Below, piece after piece: positions 40,912 through 52,348 of a stretch of 64,000 bases of DNA; within the stretch, counting starts at the first letter, position 1; each line of letters opens with the position of its first letter. The DNA comes from Pantoea sp. CCBC3-3-1 (GTDB taxonomy: Bacteria > Pseudomonadota > Gammaproteobacteria > Enterobacterales > Enterobacteriaceae): assembly GCF_007981265.1 (NCBI RefSeq), contig NZ_CP034363.1, positions 1,178,001 through 1,242,000 on the forward strand, in the 5' to 3' direction. The notes under the pieces were generated by a model. That model was not told the origin of the DNA and searched no databases. It worked only from the letters and a program-made list of their open reading frames with translations. The position numbers and the translations under genes are program-made.

Positions 40912-42786
40912 ATGACCATGAAAGGACAAGAGACGCGTGGCTTCCAGTCAGAGGTAAAACAGCTTCTGCACCTGATGATCCATTCCCTCTATTCAAATAA
41001 AGAAATTTTCCTGCGCGAACTGATTTCCAACGCTTCCGATGCTGCTGATAAGCTGCGCTTCCGCGCGCTGTCTTCGCCGGATCTGTATCAGGGCGACGGC
41101 GATCTGCGCGTACGGGTTTCTGTTGATAAGGAAAATCGCACCCTGACGCTGAGCGACAACGGTATCGGGATGACGCGAGACGAAGTCATTGAAAATCTGG
41201 GCACCATTGCCAAGTCGGGCACCAAATCGTTCCTGGAATCACTGGGATCCGATCAGGCGAAAGACAGCCAGCTGATCGGTCAGTTCGGCGTCGGTTTCTA
41301 TTCTGCGTTCATCGTGGCGGACAACGTTTCCGTGCGTACTCGTGCAGCGGGGGCCAGCGCTGACGAAGGCGTGTTCTGGGAATCCATGGGTGAAGGCGAA
41401 TACACCATTGCCGATATCACCAAAGAGGATCGCGGCACCGAAATCACCCTGCATCTGCGCGAAGGCGAAGATGAGTTCCTGGATGCCTGGCGCGTGCGCA
41501 GCATCATCAGCAAATACTCCGATCACATTGCCCTGCCTGTCGAAATTGAAGAACACAATGAAGAAGACGACAGCAAAAATTGGGAAAAGATCAACAAAGC
41601 ACAGGCGCTGTGGACGCGTAATAAAGCTGACATCAGCGACGAAGAATATAAAGAATTCTACAAGCACGTTTCCCATGATTTTGCCGATCCGCTGACCTGG
41701 AGCCACAACCGTGTGGAAGGTAAGCAGGAGTACACCAGCCTGCTGTACATCCCGTCTCAGGCGCCATGGGACATGTGGAACCGCGATCATAAGCACGGCC
41801 TGAAGCTGTACGTGCAGCGCGTGTTTATTATGGATGATGCCGAGCAGTTCATGCCGAACTACCTGCGTTTTGTCCGGGGCCTGATCGATTCCAGCGATCT
41901 GCCGCTGAACGTGTCCCGTGAGATCTTGCAGGACAGCCGCATCACTCAGAATCTGCGTAACGCATTGAGCAAACGCGCATTGCAGATGCTGGAAAAAGTG
42001 GCGAAGGATGACGAAGAGCAGTATCAGAAATTCTGGCAGCAGTTCGGTTTGGTGCTGAAAGAAGGCCCGGCAGAAGACAGCGCTAATAAAGAGACCATTG
42101 CTAAACTGCTGCGCTTTGCCTCCACCAGCAGCGAAGGGTCGGCGCAGACCGTTTCACTGGAAGATTACGTCAGCCGCATTGTGGAAGGGCAGGAGAAAAT
42201 TTACTACATCACTGCCGACAGCTATGCCGCCGCGAAGAGCAGCCCGCACCTGGAACTGTTCCGCAAGAAAGGCATTGAAGTGCTGCTGCTTTCCGACCGC
42301 ATCGACGAATGGATGATGAGCTACCTGACCGAGTTTGACGGCAAAACCTTCCAGTCTGTCAGCAAGGCGGATGAAGCGCTGAGCAAGCTGGCCGACGAAG
42401 ATAGCGAAGAGCAGAAGGAAGCCGAAAAGGCACTGGAGCCGTTTGTTGAGCGCGTGAAAACATTGCTGGGCGACCGCGTGAAGGAAGTGCGTCTGACGCA
42501 TCGCCTGACCGATACGCCAGCCATTGTCACCACGGAAGCGAACGACATGAGCACCCAAATGGCGAAGCTGTTTGCGGCAGCGGGCCAGGACGTGCCGGAA
42601 GTGAAATACCTGTTTGAGCTGAACCCTGACCATGCGCTGGTTAAACGCGTAGCGGACACAACCGACGAGGCTCGCTTTGCTGAGTGGGTTGAGCTGCTGC
42701 TGGATCAGGCGATGTTTGCTGAACGCGGCACGCTGGAAGATCCTAACCAGTTTATCCGCCGGATGAACCAGCTGCTGCTGGCTTAA
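40912..42786 (+). CDS. htpG: HtpG, bacterial Hsp90 chaperone
   Basis: This is a 624-residue dimeric ATP-dependent chaperone. The N-terminal GHKL ATPase has the motifs [20 protein letters not shown] and [11 protein letters not shown]. The middle domain and C-terminal dimerisation domain follow. The start at 40912 (MTMKG) has GAGG five bases upstream; ATG at 40918 would match the E. coli N-terminus and cannot be excluded. It is monocistronic under heat-shock control. Confidence 0.97.
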   Translation: MTMKGQETRGFQSEVKQLLHLMIHSLYSNKEIFLRELISNASDAADKLRFRALSSPDLYQGDGDLRVRVSVDKENRTLTLSDNGIGMTRDEVIENLGTIAKSGTKSFLESLGSDQAKDSQLIGQFGVGFYSAFIVADNVSVRTRAAGASADEGVFWESMGEGEYTIADITKEDRGTEITLHLREGEDEFLDAWRVRSIISKYSDHIALPVEIEEHNEEDDSKNWEKINKAQALWTRNKADISDEEYKEFYKHVSHDFADPLTWSHNRVEGKQEYTSLLYIPSQAPWDMWNRDHKHGLKLYVQRVFIMDDAEQFMPNYLRFVRGLIDSSDLPLNVSREILQDSRITQNLRNALSKRALQMLEKVAKDDEEQYQKFWQQFGLVLKEGPAEDSANKETIAKLLRFASTSSEGSAQTVSLEDYVSRIVEGQEKIYYITADSYAAAKSSPHLELFRKKGIEVLLLSDRIDEWMMSYLTEFDGKTFQSVSKADEALSKLADEDSEEQKEAEKALEPFVERVKTLLGDRVKEVRLTHRLTDTPAIVTTEANDMSTQMAKLFAAAGQDVPEVKYLFELNPDHALVKRVADTTDEARFAEWVELLLDQAMFAERGTLEDPNQFIRRMNQLLLA

Positions 42787-43930
<1,144 letters not shown>

Positions 43931-43936
43931 GTCCCG

Positions 43937-43962
43937 CAGGGCCAGCTAAACCTGGCCCTACT
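43937..43962 (+). terminator. Hairpin after adk
   Basis: AGGGCCAG pairs with CTGGCCCT-like sequence around a short A-rich loop. No clear T tract follows, so termination is uncertain. Confidence 0.4.
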
Positions 43963-44045
43963 ACAGCAATTGGTTTCCCCTCCCCGATTTTCCGCTAGAA
44001 TAAGTCTCGTTTTCATCACCTGAAATGCCCAGAGAAGGAATAACA

Positions 44046-45008
44046 ATGAGGCAAGATAAACCTGGCGTACTGCTGGTGAACCTTGGGACACCTGACGCGC
44101 CAACCACGCCTGCTGTTAAACGCTACCTGAAACAGTTCCTTAGCGATAAACGCGTCGTGGATACACCACGCTGGTTGTGGTGGCCGATTTTGAATGGTGC
44201 AATTCTGCCGATTCGCTCACCGCGGGTCGCTAAACTGTACGCGTCAGTGTGGATGGACGAAGGTTCACCGCTGATGGTTTACAGCAAACGTCAGCGCAAC
44301 GCGCTGGCTGCCCGACTGGATATGCCGGTTGAGCTGGGCATGAGCTACGGCAATCCCAGCCTGAAAAGCGCGCTCGACAGCCTGATGGCGCAGGGCGTCA
44401 CGCGGCTGATCGTACTGCCTCTCTATCCGCAGTTTTCCTGCTCGACCGTTGCAGCGGTATGGGATGGCATCACCGAGGTTTTCGCCGGTTATCGCAGCCT
44501 GCCATCAGTACAGTTTATTCGTGATTACGCAGAGCATCCGGCCTATATCGCCGCACTGAAAGACTCTGTGGAACGTTCGTTTGCTAAACACGGCAAGCCC
44601 GATCTGCTGGTTATGTCCTTCCACGGTATTCCTCAGCGCTTCGCCAATGAAGGCGATGACTATCCACTGCGCTGCCGCGATACCGCTGATGCGCTGATGG
44701 CGGCAATGGGACTGACCAGCCAGAATGCGATGCTGACGTTCCAGTCGCGTTTCGGTCGTGAGCCGTGGCTGATGCCCTATACCGACGAGACGATGAAATC
44801 GCTGCCGGCGAAAGGCATTAAGCATGTGCAGGTGATGAGCCCGGGGTTCTCTGCCGACTGTCTGGAAACGCTGGAAGAGATCAGCGAGGAGAACGGCGAG
44901 ATCTTCATGCACGCTGGCGGCACCAGGTTTGAATATATTCCTGCCCTGAATGACGATGCCTTACACATCGACATGATGGTGGAGCTGGTCAACAGCCAGC
45001 GCGGATAA
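44046..45008 (+). CDS. hemH: HemH, ferrochelatase
   Basis: This 320-residue enzyme inserts Fe(II) into protoporphyrin IX as the last step of haem synthesis. The metal-inserting His193 is in [10 protein letters not shown], and [15 protein letters not shown] is also conserved. The start at 44046 follows AAGGA and gives the E. coli length; a seven-codon longer frame is rejected. In E. coli aes lies between hemH and gsk; here gsk follows directly. Confidence 0.97.
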   Translation: MRQDKPGVLLVNLGTPDAPTTPAVKRYLKQFLSDKRVVDTPRWLWWPILNGAILPIRSPRVAKLYASVWMDEGSPLMVYSKRQRNALAARLDMPVELGMSYGNPSLKSALDSLMAQGVTRLIVLPLYPQFSCSTVAAVWDGITEVFAGYRSLPSVQFIRDYAEHPAYIAALKDSVERSFAKHGKPDLLVMSFHGIPQRFANEGDDYPLRCRDTADALMAAMGLTSQNAMLTFQSRFGREPWLMPYTDETMKSLPAKGIKHVQVMSPGFSADCLETLEEISEENGEIFMHAGGTRFEYIPALNDDALHIDMMVELVNSQRG

Positions 45009-45085
45009 CCGCATTCAGGGATGTGGGCAGTCAGCCACATCCCTGTTATCATTCCCCGCCTGTTCCCCTTCCTGAAGTCAGCAAC

Positions 45086-46390
45086 ATGAAATTTCCCGGC
45101 AAACGCAAATCCAAACACTATTTTCCCGTCAGCGCTCGCGATCCGCTGCTGCAGCAGGCACAGCCAGAAAGCGAAACGGCAACCAGTTGGATTGCTGGCA
45201 TCGACCAGACCATGGTTGATATTGAAGCGAAGGTGGATGATGCGTTTATCGCTCGCTACGGCCTGAGCGCCGGACATTCGCTGGTGATTGAGGATGACGT
45301 TGCCGAAGCTTTATATGATGAGCTGACGAAGAACAATTTGATTACTCATCAGTTTGCTGGCGGCACCATCGGCAATACGCTGCACAACTACTCGGTGCTG
45401 GCCGATGACCGGTCGGTGCTGCTGGGCGTGATGTGTCGGAATGTGCAGATTGGCAGCTATGCCTATCGCTATCTGTGCAACACCTCCAGCCGTACCGATC
45501 TTAACTATCTGCATGGCGTGGATGGCGCGATTGGCCGTTGCTTTACGCTAATTGGTGAACATGGCGAGCGTACCTTTGCGATCAGCCCAGGCATGATGAA
45601 CCTGCTGACCAAAGAAGCCATCCCGGAAGAGGTGATTGCCGGTGCGTCTGCACTGTTGCTGACTTCTTACCTGATCCGCTGTAAGCCCGGCGAGCCGATT
45701 GCTGATGCCACGATGCAGGCAATTACCTGGGCGAAAAAGCACAATGTTCCGGTAGTGTTGACGCTTGGTACCAAATATGTGATTGGCGACAATCCGCAGT
45801 TTTGGCGGGATTTCCTGCGCGATCACGTGTCAATCGTGGCGATGAACGAGGAAGAGGGCGAAGCGCTTACCGGCCTGAGCGACCCGTTGCAGGCGGCAAA
45901 TATGGCGCTGGACTGGGTGGATTTAGTTCTGTGTACGGCGGGACCGAACGGCTTGTACATGGCCGGCTTCACCGAAGAAGAGGGTAAACGCAAAACGCAG
46001 CATCCGCTGTTGCCAGGCGCAATCCCGGAATTCAACCAGTACGAATTCAGCCGCGCGATGCGTCATCAGGATTGTCAGCAGCCGCTACGTATTTTCTCGC
46101 ATATCGCGCCTTATATGGGCGGGCCGGAGAAGATTATGAACACCAACGGCGCAGGCGATGGTGCGCTGGCTGCTGTGCTGCATGATATTACTGCCAACGA
46201 TTACCATCGCCAGAACGTGCCTAATTCCAGCAAGCACGGTCGTAACTACCTGACCTACTCTTCACTGGCTCAGGTTTGCAAATATGCTAACCGCGTGAGT
46301 TATCAGGTTCTCAACCAGCACTCGCCGCGTTTGACGCGCGGCCTGCCAGAGCGTGAAGACAGCCTGGAAGAGTCATACTGGGAAAGATAG
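45086..46390 (+). CDS. gsk: Gsk, inosine-guanosine kinase
   Basis: This 434-residue PfkB-family nucleoside kinase phosphorylates inosine and guanosine in purine salvage. The C-terminal PfkB signature NTNGAGDGALAAV contains the catalytic Asp. The start at 45086 (MKFPGKRK) gives the E. coli length. The ribosome binding site is weak. It is convergent with ybaL across a shared hairpin. Confidence 0.96.
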   Translation: MKFPGKRKSKHYFPVSARDPLLQQAQPESETATSWIAGIDQTMVDIEAKVDDAFIARYGLSAGHSLVIEDDVAEALYDELTKNNLITHQFAGGTIGNTLHNYSVLADDRSVLLGVMCRNVQIGSYAYRYLCNTSSRTDLNYLHGVDGAIGRCFTLIGEHGERTFAISPGMMNLLTKEAIPEEVIAGASALLLTSYLIRCKPGEPIADATMQAITWAKKHNVPVVLTLGTKYVIGDNPQFWRDFLRDHVSIVAMNEEEGEALTGLSDPLQAANMALDWVDLVLCTAGPNGLYMAGFTEEEGKRKTQHPLLPGAIPEFNQYEFSRAMRHQDCQQPLRIFSHIAPYMGGPEKIMNTNGAGDGALAAVLHDITANDYHRQNVPNSSKHGRNYLTYSSLAQVCKYANRVSYQVLNQHSPRLTRGLPEREDSLEESYWER

Positions 46391-46395
46391 CAGCA

Positions 46396-46420
46396 AGTCC
46401 GCTTTGGTCTAAAGCGGACT
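46396..46420. terminator. Hairpin between convergent gsk and ybaL
   Basis: AGTCCGCTTT pairs with AAAGCGGACT. It overlaps the last codons of ybaL and has no long T tract. Confidence 0.6.
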
Positions 46421-48091
46421 CGCCTGCGGCGCTGCGTGCAGATCGGTCTGCATCAGAGTAAGCATGCTGTTAGCAATTTCACGCTCGCCCATCACCACCC
46501 GGTTTGCCCCGCGCTCAATAATGTAGTTCACTTCATCGTCGTGATGAGCGCGGGCAATAATGTCGATGGTAGGGCGCTTTTCCCTGGCGGCGATGACAAT
46601 TTCACCCGCCTCATAACCATTCGGAATGGTCAACAGCAGCCAGCGCGCGCAGTCGAGACGTGCCAGATCCATGGTATCCGCACGGGCGGCATTGCCTAAC
46701 ACCGCGCTGATGCCTTGCTCTCTTAGCGCTTCCACGCGTGAACGGCTGTTTTCTACCACAACGACTGGAACGCCGCTTTCGATTAAATTGCGTCCCAGCA
46801 GGCTGCCAACACGGCCAAATCCGACCACGATCGCATGGTTACAGAGCTCTACCGGGATCTGTTTTTCTTCTTCCATCGCTTCTTCGACGGTTTGATCGTC
46901 GATGGTTTCGGTCTTGTCGAGATAGCGTTGCAGCAACGCAAAAAGAATCGGGTTAAGCATAATCGACAGGATCGCACCGGCCAGCACCAGATTACGCCCC
47001 TCGTTGGACAGCAGATTAAGGGAGATGCCCAAGCCCGCCAGGATAAAGGCGAACTCACCAATCTGCGCGAGACTAACGGAAATTGTCAGCGCGGTACGCC
47101 GCGAATGACCAAACAGCAGCACCAGCAGCAGTGCGGCAAGTGATTTACCCAACACGATAATTGCCAGTACCCCCAGCACGGCCAGCGGCTTATCAAGTAG
47201 GATCATCGGGTCGAACAGCATGCCGACCGACACAAAAAACAGCACCGCAAAGGCGTCTCTTAACGGCAGCGTGTCATGTGCGGCACGATGGCTGAGTTCC
47301 GATTCGTTCAGCACCATGCCGGCAAAGAACGCGCCCAGCGCAAATGAAACGTCAAAGAATTCCACCGCGCCAAAGGCGATGCCCAGCGCCAATGCCAGAA
47401 CGGCAAGCGTAAACAGTTCACGGGAGCCGGTCGCGGCGCTGCGTGCCAGAATCCACGGCACTGCACGACGGCCTACCACCATCATCAGCACCATAAAGGC
47501 CACCACTTTGCCAATGGTCAGCAGTAGATCCCACAGCAGCATACTGACGCTGGCATTGCCTTCTTCGAACATACCCGCAATGGCGGGCAACAGGACCAGC
47601 GCTAATACCATCACCAGATCTTCCACAATCAGCCAGCCAATCGCTATCTGACCGCGCTGGCTGTCAATCAGCTGGCGTTCTTCTAACGCACGTAGCAAGA
47701 CCACGGTGCTGGCGGTAGAGAGACAAAGCCCGAACACCAGCCCGTTTAGCCACGGCCAGCCCATAGCCAGCGCAAGCCCGGTTCCTAACAACGTGGCGGC
47801 GGCAATCTGTGCGACCGCGCCGGGGATCGCAATAGCCTTCACGGCCATCAAATCCTTCAGTGAAAAATGCAGGCCCACGCCGAACATCAGCAGAATTACC
47901 CCTAATTCCGCCAGTTCAGGAGCAAGGTTCGTGTCGGCCACAAAACCGGGAGTAAAAGGACCAGCCAGCACGCCAGCAAGAAGATAACCGACCAGGGGAG
48001 AGATACGCAGCTTATGAGCGAGCATGCCAAGGAAAAAAGCGAGAACAAGACCGCCAACAACGGTGGTGATAAGCGGGGTAGTATGATGCAT
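46409..48091 (-). CDS. ybaL: YbaL, CPA2-family cation/proton antiporter with TrkA-N domain
   Basis: This 560-residue inner-membrane protein resembles KefB/KefC. About twelve membrane spans (to residue 385) are followed by a Rossmann-type TrkA-N domain (AIVVGFGRVGSLLGRNL near 420), which binds a nucleotide. The start at 48091 (MHHTTPLITT) follows AGGAGAG; the longer open frame is rejected. Its substrate is unproven. E. coli has fsr between ybaL and ushA; that gene is absent here. Confidence 0.94.
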   Translation of the reverse strand: MHHTTPLITTVVGGLVLAFFLGMLAHKLRISPLVGYLLAGVLAGPFTPGFVADTNLAPELAELGVILLMFGVGLHFSLKDLMAVKAIAIPGAVAQIAAATLLGTGLALAMGWPWLNGLVFGLCLSTASTVVLLRALEERQLIDSQRGQIAIGWLIVEDLVMVLALVLLPAIAGMFEEGNASVSMLLWDLLLTIGKVVAFMVLMMVVGRRAVPWILARSAATGSRELFTLAVLALALGIAFGAVEFFDVSFALGAFFAGMVLNESELSHRAAHDTLPLRDAFAVLFFVSVGMLFDPMILLDKPLAVLGVLAIIVLGKSLAALLLVLLFGHSRRTALTISVSLAQIGEFAFILAGLGISLNLLSNEGRNLVLAGAILSIMLNPILFALLQRYLDKTETIDDQTVEEAMEEEKQIPVELCNHAIVVGFGRVGSLLGRNLIESGVPVVVVENSRSRVEALREQGISAVLGNAARADTMDLARLDCARWLLLTIPNGYEAGEIVIAAREKRPTIDIIARAHHDDEVNYIIERGANRVVMGEREIANSMLTLMQTDLHAAPQASPL

Positions 48092-48492
48092 GCCTCTCTC
48101 CTGTGTGTAAATGTGTCCGGTTGTAAGTTTTAAGTGTATGGCATAATTAACGGGTTCGCCTGAAATATTGGGATGGAATAGTAAAAAAAAAGAGGTCATG
48201 ACTTAAAATGAGACGTAAGCGAGATTTCTGAGAGTTATCGCTTTTCCATGTTGATTTATTGCAGAGATATCAGCTTAGTGATTGCAATTATCTTTGTTAC
48301 ATTGCTGTGATTTATGCGCTTACCACAGGCAATTAGGGCCGCAAGATATAAAAATCACAGCTAAGCCCGATTTTAACCTGCATCTATTCCTTATTACCTT
48401 ACCCTCGCCGGGTAACAACAGCCCGCTTGCTATTCGGCTGGCCTGTAGTAAATTTGACCCTCGCCCAATGGCGCCAAACAAGGAGATTCAAC

Positions 48493-50238
48493 GTGCTTAA
48501 AGTGAAGAAAAAATCGCTGATATTAATGCTGGCATTGCTCAGCACCCCTCTGATGGCGCAGGCATGGGTTAAAGACCGAGTCTATAAATTCACCGTGCTA
48601 CACACCAACGATCACCATGGACGCTTCTGGCAGAACGATCGTGATGAATATGGCCTGGCCGCGCAAAAAACCATGATGGACCAGATCCGTTATGACGTGC
48701 AGGCTCACGGCGGCGCGGTACTGATCCTCTCGGGCGGCGACATTAATACTGGCGTGCCTGAATCAGACTTACAGGATGCCGAGCCTGACTTTCGCGGCAT
48801 GAACCTGATTGGTTACGATGCCATGGCAATCGGCAATCATGAGTTTGATAATCCGTTATCTGTTCTTCGGCAGCAGCAAAAATGGGCCAAATTCCCGCTG
48901 CTTTCCGCCAATATTTACCAGAAAAGCACCGGCAAACGCCTGTTTCAACCCTATGCGTTGTTCAACCGCATGGGGTTGAAAATCGCGGTCATTGGTTTGA
49001 CCACCGACGACACGGCAAAAATCGGCAATCCGGAATACTTTAACGATATCGTTTTCCATAAACCGGCGACGGAAGCGAAAGCGGTGGTGGAAGAACTGCG
49101 GCAGAAAGAGAAACCCGACGTGGTCATCGCCGCCACCCATATGGGGCATTATGACAACGGCAACCATGGTTCAAATGCGCCAGGCGATGTAGAAATGGCG
49201 CGTGAATTGCCCGCTGGCTATCTGGATATGATCGTGGGCGGCCACTCGCAGGATCCGGTCTGTATGGCGAAAGAAAACGTTAAACAGGTGGATTACGTGC
49301 CGGGAACGCCTTGCCAGCCAGACCAACAGAATGGAACCTGGATAGTGCAGGCGCACGAGTGGGGTAAATATATTGGCCGTGCGGACTTCACTTTCCTGAA
49401 CGGTAAACTGACGCTGCAACATTACGAGCTGGTGCCAATAAACTTACGTCATAAGATCGCTAATGCCGACGGCAGCAGCAGCTGGGTGAATTACACGCAG
49501 GAAATTGCCAAAAACCCGGCGATGATGAAATTGCTCACGCCTTTCCAGAAAAAAGGTGAAGCGCAGCTTGGGGTTAATATCGGCAGCGTTAACGGACATT
49601 TGGAAGGCGATCGTAGCAAGGTTCGTTTTGTACAAACCAACCTGGCGCGGCTGATCCTTAGCGCGCAGATAGAGCGGGCTGGCGCCGATTTTGCGGTGAT
49701 GAGCGGCGGCGGCGTGCGCGACTCCATTGAAGCCGGGAAAATTACTTATAAAGACGTGCTGAAAGTTCAGCCGTTCGGTAATACGTTGACCTATGTCGAT
49801 ATGAAAGGCAGCGAGGTAGCGGAGTACCTGGCGGTTGTGGCGAACAAGCAGGTGGATTCGGGCGCTTATGCACAATTTGCCAATGTCAGCCTGACAGCCG
49901 ACGGTAAAGGCGTCAGTGAAATTAAAATCAAAGGCGAACCGCTACAGCCCGGGAAGACTTACCGTATGGCGACGCTGAGTTTTAACGCGCTGGGAGGCGA
50001 CGGCTATCCAACGGTGAATCAGCTACCGGGCTATGTGAATACCGGTTTTGTGGATGCTGAGGTATTGAAACAGTACATTCAGAAACATTCGCCGCTCGAT
50101 GCTGCCGCTTATGCGCCAAAAGGTGAAATCATTTACCAACAAACGCCGGTCGGGCAGCAAAAAACGGCGGAAGAATCTGAGCCGTCGACGCTGCATAAAA
50201 TATGGCGCATGGTCAAAATGGAAACGGCTATGCGCTAG
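48493..50238 (+). CDS. ushA: UshA, periplasmic UDP-sugar hydrolase / 5'-nucleotidase
   Basis: This 581-residue exported metallophosphoesterase has a signal peptide ending AQA (about residue 21). The metal-site motifs VLHTNDHHGRFW, SGGDINTGVPES and IGNHEFDNP and the C-terminal nucleotide-binding domain (QPFGNTLTYVDM, GGDGYPTVNQLPGY) are present. It starts with GTG, with AAGGAG eight bases upstream. Relative to E. coli UshA (550 aa) it has about 30 extra C-terminal residues (after EIIYQQ), ending in a basic helix-like tail. Confidence 0.95.
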   Translation: MLKVKKKSLILMLALLSTPLMAQAWVKDRVYKFTVLHTNDHHGRFWQNDRDEYGLAAQKTMMDQIRYDVQAHGGAVLILSGGDINTGVPESDLQDAEPDFRGMNLIGYDAMAIGNHEFDNPLSVLRQQQKWAKFPLLSANIYQKSTGKRLFQPYALFNRMGLKIAVIGLTTDDTAKIGNPEYFNDIVFHKPATEAKAVVEELRQKEKPDVVIAATHMGHYDNGNHGSNAPGDVEMARELPAGYLDMIVGGHSQDPVCMAKENVKQVDYVPGTPCQPDQQNGTWIVQAHEWGKYIGRADFTFLNGKLTLQHYELVPINLRHKIANADGSSSWVNYTQEIAKNPAMMKLLTPFQKKGEAQLGVNIGSVNGHLEGDRSKVRFVQTNLARLILSAQIERAGADFAVMSGGGVRDSIEAGKITYKDVLKVQPFGNTLTYVDMKGSEVAEYLAVVANKQVDSGAYAQFANVSLTADGKGVSEIKIKGEPLQPGKTYRMATLSFNALGGDGYPTVNQLPGYVNTGFVDAEVLKQYIQKHSPLDAAAYAPKGEIIYQQTPVGQQKTAEESEPSTLHKIWRMVKMETAMR

Positions 50239-50245
50239 CAGAACA

Positions 50246-50275
50246 AAAACACCGCCTTGCTGGCGGTGTTTTTTC
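50246..50275 (+). terminator. ushA terminator
   Basis: AACACCGCC pairs with GGCGGTGTT around TTGCT, followed by six T. Confidence 0.9.
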
Positions 50276-50718
50276 TATCGTGCATTAAGCTCACAGGCTT
50301 TGCGGCGCAGCCATTTCTCACGCAGCGTATCCCAGAGCCAGTTATAGGCCACGGTATAAGGCAGGAAAAACAGGAAGAAACCCACTTCCACTAAAAAAGC
50401 CTGCCACAGTGAAACAGCCAGCATCCCGGCGGCAATCGGTAAGCCAATGCCGATAAAACCACCTTCAAAACCTAACGCGTGAACAATGCGCAGTGGCAAT
50501 CTACGAGGGATGTCGGAGCGGGGGAACAGGCGGTCAAAGCCTGCGTTGTAAATCACGTTCCAGATCATCGCCACGGTAGAAAGCATAATGGCCAGCGTGC
50601 CCATCTGAAACAGCGGCTTCGCCATCACCCAGGCAGCAAGAGGCGAGACCAGCAGAATTGCCAACGCTTCAAAGCCTACGGCATGGAAAATACGTTCTTT
50701 CAACGTGCGGGTATGCAT
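50275..50718 (-). CDS. PACE-family multidrug efflux protein
   Basis: This 147-residue membrane protein has four spans in two repeats, each opening with the motif H-A-x-G-F-E (residues 12-17 and 80-85), typical of proteobacterial antimicrobial compound efflux (AceI-like) proteins. Glu17 matches the coupling acid of the first span. GAGGAG precedes the ATG. The divergent LysR-family gene is the likely regulator. The substrate is inferred from the family (biocides, polyamines) and not known here. Confidence 0.88.
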   Translation of the reverse strand: MHTRTLKERIFHAVGFEALAILLVSPLAAWVMAKPLFQMGTLAIMLSTVAMIWNVIYNAGFDRLFPRSDIPRRLPLRIVHALGFEGGFIGIGLPIAAGMLAVSLWQAFLVEVGFFLFFLPYTVAYNWLWDTLREKWLRRKACELNAR

Positions 50719-50804
50719 AACAGCTCCTCAATTAATAAGCTGCTATTTTCCCGGCCTGGTTTGATAAGATAAAGTGAGAACCCATCTAAAAAAGCGATAC
50801 TTCT

Positions 50805-51674
50805 GTGCGTTATTCTCCCGAATCTTTGCTGGCGTTTGTACAGACAGTGGAATGCGGCTCTTTTTCCGCCGCGGCACGCGTGCTGCGAAAAAGTCAGTCC
50901 ACAATCAGCACCGCCGTCGCCAACCTGGAAACCGATCTTGGTTTCACCTTATTTAACCGGGAGGCGCGTTCTCCTGTATTAACGGAAAATGGCAGGCGGG
51001 CGCTGGCGCAGGTCAGAGAGATCCTGGCGGCCAGTGCGCAGCTGGACGAACTGGCTGTGCGTTTGGCAGGGGAAGTCGAGCCTTGTCTGAGCATGGCCAT
51101 TTCCGATTTCTGGCAGGCGGACTATCACGAATCTCTACTGAAGCGATTTGCTGCCCGCTATCCGCAGATCGAATTTGAATGCATGATCGCCGAAGATGCG
51201 GATGTGATCGAACTGCTTCAGGCGGGGAGGGCACATATTGGCGTAATCCGCGTTCAGTCTGGCTATCCTGCTGAGATCGCGACCTCACGATTGCAGGTTG
51301 AGGTGCAAATGGCGATCTATCTGCATCAGGATCATTTCCTGGCACAGCAGCCACGGGTTGACGAAGCCGAACTGAAAACCGTGCGGCAGCTCAGCCTCAA
51401 TACCTGGATTGAAAAGGGTCGTTACCCGTCAGGAAAGGGCGTCTGGTCAGCGCCTTCTTATCTGTTGCTGCTGGAAATGGCCGAACAGGGCTTTGGCTGG
51501 TCTATTTTACCGCGCTGGCTGGTACAGCAGTTCGGTCATCAGGTGCTGCGTGAGCTGCCGGTCAGCGGCTGGCCGCAAAAAATTTCAGTCGATGCGGCCT
51601 GGTCCCGGCATACACCGCCGGGGCCGGCGGGGCGCTGGATGGTCGATCAGCTGCTAATGCAAACCAACGACTAA
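50805..51674 (+). CDS. LysR-family transcriptional regulator
   Basis: This 289-residue regulator has an N-terminal winged HTH (SFSAAARVLRKSQSTISTAVANLE, residues 18-41) and a C-terminal periplasmic-binding-like effector domain. It starts with GTG. It is divergent from the PACE efflux gene with 86 nt between, the usual layout for a LysR regulator and its target. The effector is unknown. Confidence 0.9.
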   Translation: MRYSPESLLAFVQTVECGSFSAAARVLRKSQSTISTAVANLETDLGFTLFNREARSPVLTENGRRALAQVREILAASAQLDELAVRLAGEVEPCLSMAISDFWQADYHESLLKRFAARYPQIEFECMIAEDADVIELLQAGRAHIGVIRVQSGYPAEIATSRLQVEVQMAIYLHQDHFLAQQPRVDEAELKTVRQLSLNTWIEKGRYPSGKGVWSAPSYLLLLEMAEQGFGWSILPRWLVQQFGHQVLRELPVSGWPQKISVDAAWSRHTPPGPAGRWMVDQLLMQTND

Positions 51675-51687
51675 AATCGTGGGTGGG

Positions 51688-52167
51688 TTAATCTCGCCGC
51701 GAAATATCTGCAAATACAGCGCCGAGCTGCTGCGCCAGATCCTGCGGTGACAGTTCAATTTCCAACCCCCGACGGCCACCCGAGACAAAAATAGTGGGAA
51801 AATCCTGGGCGGGCTTATCGACCACGGTGGGCAAACGCTTTTTTTGCCCCAGCGGGCTAATGCCGCCTAACAGGTAGCCGGTCGTACGCTGGGCGATTTG
51901 CGGATCGGCCATCTCAACTTTCTTTGCGCCAAAAGCTTTGGCAACATGTTTTAAATCCAGCTGTCCGGCAACCGGCGTCACCGCCACCGCCAGCATTTTA
52001 TTGTCACCGTTAAGCGCGACCAGCAGCGTTTTATAGACCCGATTCGCATCCAGATTGAGCTTACGCACCGCCTCATCGCCAAAATGGGTGTCGCTGCTGT
52101 CGTGCGTATAAGCATGAAGCTGAAAGCTGACCTTTTGTTTCTCGAGGAGTTTTACTGCTGGGGTCAT
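51688..52167 (-). CDS. ybaK: YbaK, Cys-tRNA(Pro) deacylase
   Basis: This 159-residue INS-superfamily editing protein hydrolyses Cys mischarged on tRNA-Pro. The conserved Lys in YKTLLV and the segment [14 protein letters not shown] are present. The length equals E. coli YbaK. It is convergent with the LysR gene, 13 nt apart. Confidence 0.96.
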   Translation of the reverse strand: MTPAVKLLEKQKVSFQLHAYTHDSSDTHFGDEAVRKLNLDANRVYKTLLVALNGDNKMLAVAVTPVAGQLDLKHVAKAFGAKKVEMADPQIAQRTTGYLLGGISPLGQKKRLPTVVDKPAQDFPTIFVSGGRRGLEIELSPQDLAQQLGAVFADISRRD

Positions 52168-52348
52168 AAAAGCGATCCTTCTGCAAAAAGTGAACGGTAA
52201 ATAACCGGGGTTGATGAAGAAAAGTACTGGCGAAAATTCAGGCTTTGAGCGACAATCATCGCCCCGTTAGCAACCCGATTGCTGACGGCTAACTAAAATC
52301 ATAAAAAATTCCTCATTGACGGGCTGATAGCGATATTGGCCTTTTTTT

